This document shows, piece by piece, positions 25,189 through 32,913 of a stretch of 64,000 nt of DNA. This DNA comes from DATJLY01 sp035604615 (GTDB lineage: Bacteria; Pseudomonadota; Alphaproteobacteria; ATCC43930; CGMCC-115725), in contig DATNID010000033.1 in assembly GCA_035604615.1 (NCBI GenBank), positions 121,127-185,126 of the forward strand, read 5' to 3'. A program made the position numbers and the translations under genes. How positions within the stretch are numbered: the first letter of the stretch is position 1; each line of letters starts with the position of its first letter. The notes under the pieces are model-generated. The model worked only from the letters and a program-made list of their open reading frames with translations. It was not told where the DNA came from and ran no database searches.

Positions 25189-26205
25189 ATGGAATTCGGC
25201 GTCTTCGACCATCTCGATCGCGGCGCGGTGCCGTTGCGCCAGTTCTATGAAGACCGGCTCGCGCTCGCCGAGGCTTATGACCGCGCCGGGTTCTATTCCT
25301 ATCACCTGGCCGAGCATCACGCGACGCCGCTCGGCATGGCGCCGAGCCCGAGCGTCTTCCTCGCGGCGTTGGCGCAGCGGACCAAGCGGCTGCGCTTCGG
25401 GCCGATGGTCTATTGCCTGCCGCTCTATCATCCGCTGCGCCTGGTCGAAGAGATCTGCATGCTCGACCAGATGAGCCGCGGACGGCTCGATCTCGGCACC
25501 GGCCGCGGCATCTCGCCGATCGAGATCGGCTATTACGGCGTCGATCCCGACGCGGCCCAGCGCATGTACGCCGAGTGTTGGCAGGTCGTGCTGCAAGGCC
25601 TGACGCGCAAGACGGTCGATTTCACGGGCGAGTTCTACCGCTTCGCCGACGTGCCGATGGAGCTCGAGCCTTATCAGAAGCCGCATCCGCCGCTATGGTA
25701 CGGGGTCAGCAAGGCCGACAGCGCCGAGCGCGCGGCGCAACACGGCTTGAGCTTCGTCCTCAACGCCACGGTCGAGGGCGCCCGCGCGATCGTTGATGCC
25801 TACCGCGCGGCGTTGGCGCCGGGCGCGCGCGAGCCGAAGCTCGGCCTCAACCAGTACATCGTCGTGGCCGGCAGCGACGAAGAAGCTCTGGCGATCGCGC
25901 GTCCAGCCTATCGCGTGTGGCACAAGAATTTCCACACGCTGTGGCGCAAGCACGGCATTCCGCCGGTGGGCGCGCGCTACGGCCCCGAGTTCGACGATCA
26001 GGCTGCCGAGGGCCGCGCGTTCGCCGGCTCGGTCGAGACCGCGATCCGCGTGCTGCGACAGCGCGTCGCGGATTCCGGCGTCAATTATCTCGTCGGCCGC
26101 TTCGCCTTCGGCGACATGGCGCTCGCGCATTCCTTGCAGAGCGTCGATCTCTTCGCGCGCCACGTCATGCCGGCCCTGCGCGGGCGCGCAGCGGCGGCAG
26201 AATGA
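25189..26205 (+). CDS. LLM-class flavin-dependent oxidoreductase (luciferase-like)
   Basis: A 338-residue TIM-barrel protein of the bacterial luciferase family, which uses FMNH2 or F420. The N-terminus MEFGVFDHLDRG, YSYHLAEHHATPLGMAPSP near residue 40 and LDLGTGRGISPIEIGYYG near residue 98 are family hallmarks. A GTG at 25177 overlapping the M24 stop is an alternative start; I prefer the ATG at 25189 because the fold's first strand begins there. No flavin reductase gene is adjacent. It may oxygenate an intermediate of the operon's pathway. Confidence 0.87.
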   Translation: MEFGVFDHLDRGAVPLRQFYEDRLALAEAYDRAGFYSYHLAEHHATPLGMAPSPSVFLAALAQRTKRLRFGPMVYCLPLYHPLRLVEEICMLDQMSRGRLDLGTGRGISPIEIGYYGVDPDAAQRMYAECWQVVLQGLTRKTVDFTGEFYRFADVPMELEPYQKPHPPLWYGVSKADSAERAAQHGLSFVLNATVEGARAIVDAYRAALAPGAREPKLGLNQYIVVAGSDEEALAIARPAYRVWHKNFHTLWRKHGIPPVGARYGPEFDDQAAEGRAFAGSVETAIRVLRQRVADSGVNYLVGRFAFGDMALAHSLQSVDLFARHVMPALRGRAAAAE

Positions 26206-26222
26206 ATTTTGGGAGGGACTCC

Positions 26223-27236
26223 ATGATCAACGCCGAACTCTCGCGCCGCGCCATGCTCGCCGGACTGGGAGCGAGCGCGCTGCTGCCAGGGGCGCCGCAG
26301 GCGGCCGAGGAAAAACACGCGCCCAAGCGGCGCCGGATCGACGTGCACCATCACTTCCTGCCCCAGGCCTACATGAAGGAGGAGCACGACCGCATATCCA
26401 ACTTCAATCACAATCTCGGCGAGCTCGCGCTCACCTGGACGCCCCAGAACGCGCTCGACGTGATGGACGCCAACGGCATCGAGATCGCGGTCGGCTCGTC
26501 CTCGACGCCGGGCCCGTGGTTCGGCGACGCGGCGGCGGCGCGCCGCCTGTCGCGCGAATGGAACGAGGCGGGCGCCCAGGCGATGCGCGATCATCCCGGC
26601 CGCTTCGGCATGTTCGCGATGGTGGCGCCGCCCGACACCGATGGCGCGCTCAAGGAGATCGACTACGCACTCGGCACCTTGAAGGCGGACGGCATCGGGC
26701 TGCTGACCAATTACGACGGCAAGTCGCTGGGCGATCCGCTGTTCGCGCCGGTGATCGACGAGCTCAACCGGCGCAGGGCCGTGGTCTATGTCCATCCGAC
26801 CGCGGCGCCGTGCTGCGCTGCGCTCACCCCGGGCTTCCTGCCGCAGATCGTCGAATATCCGGTCGACACCACGCGCACGATCGCCAGCCTGCTGGTGAAC
26901 GGGACCTTGGCGCGGACCCAGAACATCACCTGGATCTTCTCGCATGGCGGCGGCGTGCTGCCGTTCCTGGCCGCGCGCATCGCCCGCGACCCGGAGAAGC
27001 TCGCCCAGTTGAAGCGGCTCTATTGCGACACGGCGAGCGCCGCGAGCGCGCCGCAGCTCGCGGCCATGACGGCCTTCTACCCGATTTCGCATATCCTGTT
27101 CGGCACCGACTACCCCTACGCCAAGCCGCCGGAGGCGATCGAGGGGCTGGCCGCGCACCATTTCACGCCGGCGGTGCGCACGGCGATCGATCGCGGCAAC
27201 GCGCTGACGCTGCTGCCGCGCCTGCGCGCCGCGTGA
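26223..27236 (+). CDS. Amidohydrolase-2 protein with Tat signal (decarboxylase-like, paralogue 1 of 3)
   Basis: A 337-residue protein. Its N-terminus has a twin-arginine-like signal, ELSRRAMLAGLGASALL, so the mature enzyme is probably exported folded. The mature domain starts RIDVHHHFLPQAYM with the H-x-H pair of ACMSD-type decarboxylases. Other ligands are in VYVHPTAAPCC, FSHGGGVLPFLAARI and FGTDYPYAKPPEAIEGL. The ATG follows GGGAGGGACTCC. It is strikingly similar to the next gene, apart from the signal. Relatives include aminocarboxymuconate-semialdehyde and 6-methylsalicylate decarboxylases; the substrate is unknown. Confidence 0.87.
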   Translation: MINAELSRRAMLAGLGASALLPGAPQAAEEKHAPKRRRIDVHHHFLPQAYMKEEHDRISNFNHNLGELALTWTPQNALDVMDANGIEIAVGSSSTPGPWFGDAAAARRLSREWNEAGAQAMRDHPGRFGMFAMVAPPDTDGALKEIDYALGTLKADGIGLLTNYDGKSLGDPLFAPVIDELNRRRAVVYVHPTAAPCCAALTPGFLPQIVEYPVDTTRTIASLLVNGTLARTQNITWIFSHGGGVLPFLAARIARDPEKLAQLKRLYCDTASAASAPQLAAMTAFYPISHILFGTDYPYAKPPEAIEGLAAHHFTPAVRTAIDRGNALTLLPRLRAA

Positions 27237-27247
27237 AGGAGGAACCC

Positions 27248-28207
27248 ATGGCCGCTACCCATCGCATCGACGTCCACCATCATTTCCTGCCGCAGCGCTA
27301 CATGGCCGAGGAGCATGCACGCGTCGCAGGATATACCCACGGCAACATGAGCGCCGACCGGCTGTTGCACTGGACGCCGGAGCAGGCGCTCGAGGTGATG
27401 GACCAGCACGGCATCGAGGTCGCGATCGGCTCGGGCTCGACGCCGGGCGTGTGGTTCGGCGACGTGGCGGCGGCGCGGCGCCTGTCGCGCGACTGGAACG
27501 AGGTGGCGGCGCGTGCCGCGCACGACCATCCGACCCGATTCGGCTTCTTCGGCATGGTCGCGCCCCCGGATATCGACGGCGCGCTCAAGGAGACGGAATA
27601 CGCGCTCGACATCTTGAAGGCGGACGGGATCGGGCTCCTCTCCAACTACGATGGCAAGTCGCTGGGCGATCCGTCCTTCGCGCCGCTCTTCGCCGAGCTG
27701 AACCGGCGCAAATGCGTGGTCTATGTCCACCCGACCGTGCATCCGTGCTGCGCGGGGCTCATCCCGGGGCTCATTCCGCAGGGGATCGAGTTTCCGCTCG
27801 ACACCACGCGGACCATAACGAGCCTCCTCGTGAGCGGCACCTTCGCGCGCAATCCCGACATCAGCTTCATCTTCGCGCATGGCGGCGGCACACTGCCGTT
27901 CCTCGCCCATCGCATCGCCGAGGTGACCGGGCGCGTGAAGGCGTTCGAGGGCCGCAATCCCCTGGGCGCCACGCACGAGCTGAAGAAGCTCTATTGCGAT
28001 ACGGCGAGCGCCGCGAGCGGCCCGCAGCTCGCCGCCATGATGGCGTTTTTCCAGCACTCGCACATCCTGTTCGGCAGCGATTATCCGTTCGTCCAGCCTC
28101 CGGAGGCGATCGAGGGGCTGGCGCATCATCCCTTCACCGTGGCGATGCGCCACGCGATCGATCGCGACAACGCGCTGGCGCTGCTGCCGCGCTGGAAGAA
28201 GGCCTGA
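27248..28207 (+). CDS. Amidohydrolase-2 protein (decarboxylase-like, paralogue 2 of 3)
   Basis: A 319-residue cytoplasmic ACMSD-like protein without any signal peptide. It begins RIDVHHHFLPQRYMAEEHA and carries VVYVHPTVHPCC, FAHGGGTLPFLAHRI and FGSDYPFVQPPEAIEGL, each nearly the same as in the preceding gene. The ATG follows GAAGGAGGAACCC, an excellent ribosome site, 11 bases after the previous stop. It appears to be the intracellular twin of the exported paralogue. Metal ligands are all conserved, so it should be active. Confidence 0.87.
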   Translation: MAATHRIDVHHHFLPQRYMAEEHARVAGYTHGNMSADRLLHWTPEQALEVMDQHGIEVAIGSGSTPGVWFGDVAAARRLSRDWNEVAARAAHDHPTRFGFFGMVAPPDIDGALKETEYALDILKADGIGLLSNYDGKSLGDPSFAPLFAELNRRKCVVYVHPTVHPCCAGLIPGLIPQGIEFPLDTTRTITSLLVSGTFARNPDISFIFAHGGGTLPFLAHRIAEVTGRVKAFEGRNPLGATHELKKLYCDTASAASGPQLAAMMAFFQHSHILFGSDYPFVQPPEAIEGLAHHPFTVAMRHAIDRDNALALLPRWKKA

Positions 28208-28218
28208 GGGAGGACGAC

Positions 28219-29178
28219 ATGGCCGACCCCAATCCGCGGCGCATCGACGTTCACCACCACATTCTGCCGCCCACCTACAAGGTGCGCGCGCGCGAGGCGC
28301 TCATCGCCAACACCGGCATGCCGAACACCTCGTTCCTGTTCGACTGGACCCCCGAATCGGCGCTGGCGCAGATGGACAAGAACGGCGTCGCCACCGCGAT
28401 CGGCTCGATCTCGACGCCGGGTATCTGGTTCGGCAACGATGCCGACGCGCGCTCGCTGGCGCGCGAGTGCAACGACTACATGGCGAGCCTGCGGCGCGAC
28501 CATCCCGGCCGCTTCGGCTTCTTCGCCGCCATTCCGCTGCCCGACCGCGAGGGCAGCCTGCGCGAGATCGAATATGCCTTGGACACGCTCAAGGCCGACG
28601 GCATCGGCATCCTCACGAGCTATCGCGACCGCTGGCCCGGCGATCCCGCGTTCGATGCCGTGTTCGCCGAATTGAACCGGCGCAAGTCGGTCGTGTTCGT
28701 CCACCCGACCGTGCCGATGTGCTGCGTCGGCCTCATCCCCGGCGTCCATGCGGCGATGACCGAGTTCACCTTCGACACTACGCGCGCCATCACCAGCTTC
28801 CTGGTCAACGGCACCTTCGCGCGCTACCCCGATATTCGGTTCATCTTCTGCCACGGCGGCGGCACCATCAGCCCCATTGCCTACCGCATCTCGGGCATGC
28901 CCGAGCGCGATCCGAAGATGAAGGCGATGATGCCCAACGGCGTGCTGCACGAGCTGCGGCGGCTCTTCTACGACACCGCGAGCGCGGTCAATCCACCCAA
29001 CATGGCGGCGCTCCGCGCGCTGGTGCCGATGACGCAGATCCTGTTCGGTACCGACAATCCCTGGGTCCCGGTCGCCGTGACCGCCAATCTGGTCGACACG
29101 TTCGGCTACACCGCCGACGAACTGACCGCCATCAACCGCGAGAACGCGCTCCGGCTATTTCCGCATTTGCGGAATTAG
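28219..29178 (+). CDS. Amidohydrolase-2 protein (decarboxylase-like, paralogue 3 of 3)
   Basis: A 319-residue relative of the two preceding genes but more diverged. RIDVHHHILPPTYK opens the protein, with VVFVHPTVPMCC, FCHGGGTISPIAYRISG and FGTDNPWVPV following. The usual FGTDYP aspartate motif has Asn in place of Tyr. The ATG follows GAGGGAGGACGAC. It ends the rightward operon: its stop overlaps the stop of the convergent PaaK-like gene. The divergence suggests an older duplication and possibly a different substrate. Confidence 0.86.
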   Translation: MADPNPRRIDVHHHILPPTYKVRAREALIANTGMPNTSFLFDWTPESALAQMDKNGVATAIGSISTPGIWFGNDADARSLARECNDYMASLRRDHPGRFGFFAAIPLPDREGSLREIEYALDTLKADGIGILTSYRDRWPGDPAFDAVFAELNRRKSVVFVHPTVPMCCVGLIPGVHAAMTEFTFDTTRAITSFLVNGTFARYPDIRFIFCHGGGTISPIAYRISGMPERDPKMKAMMPNGVLHELRRLFYDTASAVNPPNMAALRALVPMTQILFGTDNPWVPVAVTANLVDTFGYTADELTAINRENALRLFPHLRN

Positions 29179-30536
29179 CGCGGTATCTCGCACACGAACT
29201 CCTCGAACTTGCCGCCCGCGCCGCGCGGGATCTGGTCGGGGAAATAGGTAAAGCTCAGGGCGAAGGGCGCGCCCAGCGCGCGCCGGATGATGGCGGCGAG
29301 TTCGGATTCCTGGGCGCCCGTGACCGGAGCTTCGGCGACGAGGCGCACCTCGACAGCGCCGGGCGCGCGCTGGACCAGTTGGAACTGCGAAATCGGCGCG
29401 ATGTCGCGGAAGCGGTGGAAGCCCGTCAGCGGATAGCGTCGCGTCCCGTCCGGCATCAGCGCCAAGTTGCGCTCGCGCCCGATTATGCGCTTGAGCGTCG
29501 GCAAGCCGCGCCCGCAGCGGCACGGGGCCCCGGCCTCGGCATAGTCGCCGATGTCGTAGCGCACGAGCGGCTGCGCGAAATTATGGAGATCGGTGACGAC
29601 CACGCGGCCTATCTCGCCCGCCTCGCAGCGCCGGCCCTCGGCGTCGAGGATTTCCACGATCACGCATTCCGCCATGACGTGGTAGCCGTCGCCGTCCGGG
29701 CATTGTACGGCGATGGTGCCGACCTCGTTCGACGAGTAGATGTCAGCGATCTTCGCCCCCAGCGTTTCCTGCGCCCCCTCGCGCACGCGCGGCGAGAGCG
29801 TTTCGCTGACGGTCCAGATCGTCTCCAGGCCTGGCAACACGAAGTCGTGGCGGCGGCAATACTGGCAGATCGCGTCGACGATGCTGGGGAAGGTCAGCAG
29901 CATGTAGGGCTGAAACCGCGCCAGCCATTCGACATGCTGGCGCGCTGTCGCGACGATCGGTAGCGCCAGCGCTGCGCCGGTGCGGTATAGGAGAGCGCAG
30001 GGCGGTCCCCAGTCCGGCTGCTCGGCATAATCCCGGAAATGCGGGCGGATCGCGGCGAAGCGCCGGCTGAAATCGTCGCCGTGCCAGAGATGGCCGCGCA
30101 TCGTCATCGCCAGCCAGAACAGATGGCCGATGCCGGTGCGGCGCACCATCACCGGCTCGCCGGTGGCGCCCGAGGTCCAGTTGTCGCTGACCGGCAGATG
30201 CGACGGCGGCAGCTCGGTTGAAAGGAGATCGGCGCCCGCGGTCTGCAGCTCGCGCCGCCGCAGGACCGGCAACGCGGCCAGGCCTTCGCGCGACATGAGG
30301 TCGTCGGGACGGAGCGAGGCTTGCGCCAGGCGGCGGCGGAAATGCGGCGCATGCAGCGCGGCGTGGCGGGCGAGCGCGCTGAGCTGGTGGATCTGGTGCG
30401 CCTCGATCTCCGTAGCGCTCATCCATTGCGTGTCTTCGAGCTGCCGCACCAGCGCTCCTAACGAGGCCGCGAGGTCGGTCGCGACCGCCGGCCATTCGAT
30501 GCCCGGAACGTCGCTGCGCCAGGTCGGCCGCGTCAT
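29175..30536 (-). CDS. Phenylacetate-CoA-ligase-like AMP-binding protein
   Basis: A 453-residue member of the PaaK/CapK branch of adenylate-forming enzymes. The phosphate-loop motif is WTSGATGEPVMVRRTG near residue 118. IADIYSSNEVGTIAVQCPDG, VVVTDLHNFAQPLVRYDIGD and a CRCGRG zinc-type segment near residue 338 follow, and the C-terminal lobe has GRERNLALMPDGTRRYPL. Family members activate phenylacetate and related aryl acids as CoA esters or act in polymer biosynthesis. Its start overlaps the methyltransferase stop by four bases (ATGA). Specificity unknown. Confidence 0.82.
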   Translation of the reverse strand: MTRPTWRSDVPGIEWPAVATDLAASLGALVRQLEDTQWMSATEIEAHQIHQLSALARHAALHAPHFRRRLAQASLRPDDLMSREGLAALPVLRRRELQTAGADLLSTELPPSHLPVSDNWTSGATGEPVMVRRTGIGHLFWLAMTMRGHLWHGDDFSRRFAAIRPHFRDYAEQPDWGPPCALLYRTGAALALPIVATARQHVEWLARFQPYMLLTFPSIVDAICQYCRRHDFVLPGLETIWTVSETLSPRVREGAQETLGAKIADIYSSNEVGTIAVQCPDGDGYHVMAECVIVEILDAEGRRCEAGEIGRVVVTDLHNFAQPLVRYDIGDYAEAGAPCRCGRGLPTLKRIIGRERNLALMPDGTRRYPLTGFHRFRDIAPISQFQLVQRAPGAVEVRLVAEAPVTGAQESELAAIIRRALGAPFALSFTYFPDQIPRGAGGKFEEFVCEIPR

Positions 30537-31336
30537 TGCCCGCGCGTCATCGCCATCAGCGGACAGCGCTCGGCGAGCTCATAGCCACCGACCGCGACGA
30601 TGCGGATGTCGCCGAACGCGGGCGGCACCGATGCGCGTGCCTGCGCGATGGTCGGGAAGCTATAGATCACGCGCGAATCCTTGTAGACGTCGATGGTCGC
30701 GATGTCCTCCGTGTCCCAGCCCGCCGACGCGGCGAGCGCGGCGCGGTCGGGGCAGGCGCGGTCGAACCCGTCGCGGATGAAGCGTACCTCGATGTTGGGA
30801 TCGCCGGCCGCGGCGGTGAGCGCCATGGCGAAGCGCCATTTGAAGGCGTTGAACACCTTGATGCGGCCCGCGCGCGCGTGGTCCATCACCTCGGCCGCGG
30901 ATTCGGGAGTCTCGGGCGCGGCATAGACGCGGGTGACGAACACCGCGCCCGGCCGCAGCACGCGCGCCAATTGGGCAAACAGCGCGGCGTAGGCGCCGGG
31001 ATAGGCGATCGAGTTGAGACTGCCGTCGCCGACCGCGGCCGAGAAGTGGGCGGGCGGAAATTCCAGCGCCAGCCAGTCGCCCTTGGTGGCGCGCCTACGT
31101 TCAGTGTCGCCCGGCCAGACGCGGCTCAGCGCCACCTCGCTGCGGTCGACCGCGACCAGCTCCGCGCCGGTATCGGCCAGCCCCGGCGTCACGCCGAGCA
31201 GCAGGATGCGTTCGTCGTGGCGCGCGAGGATCTCCTTGTAGGCAGCGATCACCGTCGCATGCGGCCGCAACGGCGGCCCCAGCCTGTCCTTGGTGCCATA
31301 GAGGCTGTTCCAGTGGGTCGGCGGCGGCGCGCTCAT
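30533..31336 (-). CDS. SAM-dependent methyltransferase-like protein
   Basis: A 267-residue class I methyltransferase fold. The SAM-binding region is ILLLGVTPGLADTGAELVAVDRS near residue 43, with the motif I glycine pattern G-V-T-P-G and the acidic end of strand 2 in AVDRS. AAVGDGSLNSIAYPGAYAALF and VLRPGAVFVTRVY match motifs post-II and III. It sits between the aldo/keto reductase and PaaK-like genes on the same strand and overlaps the latter. The acceptor is unknown. Confidence 0.78.
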   Translation of the reverse strand: MSAPPPTHWNSLYGTKDRLGPPLRPHATVIAAYKEILARHDERILLLGVTPGLADTGAELVAVDRSEVALSRVWPGDTERRRATKGDWLALEFPPAHFSAAVGDGSLNSIAYPGAYAALFAQLARVLRPGAVFVTRVYAAPETPESAAEVMDHARAGRIKVFNAFKWRFAMALTAAAGDPNIEVRFIRDGFDRACPDRAALAASAGWDTEDIATIDVYKDSRVIYSFPTIAQARASVPPAFGDIRIVAVGGYELAERCPLMAMTRGQ

Positions 31337-31349
31337 GCGGTTGCCGCGG

Positions 31350-32324
31350 CTAAATTCCCAGCCGCTTCAATTGCGCCTCGGGATAGCGCGGGCCGGATGT
31401 GACGCCGGGCGGGAAGGCGCGGTCGAGCGCGGCGAGGGTCGCGAGCGCGGGTGCGAGATCGCCGGCCTTCGCGTTTTCCTCGAGCCAGCGCCGCTGCTTC
31501 GTCCCCGGCAGCGGCACGATGAAAGGCCGCCGGCTCAGCAGCCAGGCGAGCGCAAGCTGCGCCGGGGTGCAGCCTTCCTTTGACGCGAGCGCCTGAAGCG
31601 CCGGCAGGAGCTGGAGGTTGCGCTCCATGTTCTCCTTGAAGAAGCGCGGATGCTCGCGCCTGCGGTCCGTGGCGCCGAGCGTCTCGTCGCGCACCGTGCC
31701 GGTGAGGAAGCCGCGCCCCAGCGGCGCGTAGGCGACATAGCCGATGCCGAGCTCGGCGCAGGTATCGAGCAGCGCCGTCTCCGGATCGCGCGACCACAGC
31801 GAATACTCGGTCTGGAGCGCCGCGATCTTGTGCGTCTTGTGCGCGCGCCTGAGCGTCTCGGGCGCGCATTCGGAGATGCCGAGATGGGTGATCTTGCCCT
31901 CCTCGCGCAGCCGCGCCATCGCCCCCACCGTGTCCTCGATCGGCACCGCGCCGTCGACGCGGTGGATGTAGAAGAGATCGATGCGGTCGGTGCCGAGCCG
32001 CTTCAGGCTCGCCTCGCACGCGGCGCGCACATATTCGGGCCGGCCGTTGACCTCGCCGCCGCCGTCGGGCCGGCGGATTTGGCCGAACTTGGTGGCGAGC
32101 ACAAACTTGTCGCGCCGTCCCTTGATCGCGCGCCCGACCAGCTCCTCGTTCTTGCCGTTGGCATAGGCGTCGGAGGTGTCGATCAGGTCGATGCCGAGCT
32201 CGGCGGCGCGGTGGATGGTGGCGATCGCCTCGGGCTCGCTCGGCTCGCCATAGATGGGCGTCATGCTCATGCAGCCGAGCCCGATCGCGCCGACCTCGAA
32301 GCCGCCCAGGGAACGCCGCTTCAT
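31350..32324 (-). CDS. Aldo/keto reductase
   Basis: A 324-residue NADPH-dependent aldo/keto reductase TIM barrel. The catalytic tetrad is visible: Asp and Tyr in DTSDAYANGKNEELVGRA near residue 50, Lys in FVLATKFGQ near residue 80, His in FYIHRVDGAVPIEDT near residue 120. The C-terminal cofactor clamp is IVPLPGTKQRRWLEEN. It is the first gene of a three-gene leftward unit with the methyltransferase and PaaK-like ligase. Substrate unknown. Confidence 0.92.
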   Translation of the reverse strand: MKRRSLGGFEVGAIGLGCMSMTPIYGEPSEPEAIATIHRAAELGIDLIDTSDAYANGKNEELVGRAIKGRRDKFVLATKFGQIRRPDGGGEVNGRPEYVRAACEASLKRLGTDRIDLFYIHRVDGAVPIEDTVGAMARLREEGKITHLGISECAPETLRRAHKTHKIAALQTEYSLWSRDPETALLDTCAELGIGYVAYAPLGRGFLTGTVRDETLGATDRRREHPRFFKENMERNLQLLPALQALASKEGCTPAQLALAWLLSRRPFIVPLPGTKQRRWLEENAKAGDLAPALATLAALDRAFPPGVTSGPRYPEAQLKRLGI

Positions 32325-32437
32325 GGTGATCTCCTCGCCGTCGCCGTGCCCCTCATCATCGCCCGTTCACCTGCCTATTGCCAGCGCCCGCCATTGGGAG
32401 TACCGAGGCCGCAATCGTCCGCATTGGGGAGGGAAAA

Positions 32438-32902
32438 ATGGCCAAGACCATTCGCCTGGAGGTCAACGGGCAGTCGCATACGGTCGAGCTCGACGATCCG
32501 GAGATGCCGCTGCTCTATGCCTTGCGCGACGATCTCGGCATGAGCAATCCGCGCTTCGGCTGCGGCCTTGCGCAATGCGGTGCCTGCACCGTCCATGTCA
32601 ACGGCGAGGCGGTGCGCTCGTGCGTGACGCCGGCCGCATCGGTCGCCGGCAAGAAGATCACCACCCTCGCCGGTCTCGGCACGCCCGAGCATCCCCATCC
32701 GCTGCAGACGGCCTATGTCGCCGAGCAGGTGCCGCAATGCGGCTACTGCATCAACGGCTGGATCATGACGGCGGCGGCGCTCCTGAAGCGCACGCCCCAT
32801 CCGACCGACGCGCAAATCCGCGAGGGTCTGACCGGACTCAAATGCCGCTGCGGCACGCATCTCGCCATCCTGCGCGCCGTCAAGCGCGCGGCCCAGGCCT
32901 GA
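32438..32902 (+). CDS. iorA: Molybdenum hydroxylase [2Fe-2S] small subunit (IorA-like)
   Basis: A 154-residue electron-transfer subunit. The plant-ferredoxin-type cluster is GCGLAQCGACTVHVNG near residue 41, and the second cluster is in CGYCINGWIMT near residue 98 and KCRCGTH near residue 134. Length and sequence match the alpha subunits of isoquinoline 1-oxidoreductase and aldehyde or nicotinate dehydrogenase-like enzymes. The ATG follows GGGGAGGGAAAA. The large subunit starts 11 bases after its stop. Confidence 0.88.
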   Translation: MAKTIRLEVNGQSHTVELDDPEMPLLYALRDDLGMSNPRFGCGLAQCGACTVHVNGEAVRSCVTPAASVAGKKITTLAGLGTPEHPHPLQTAYVAEQVPQCGYCINGWIMTAAALLKRTPHPTDAQIREGLTGLKCRCGTHLAILRAVKRAAQA

Positions 32903-32913
32903 GGGAGGCAAGC

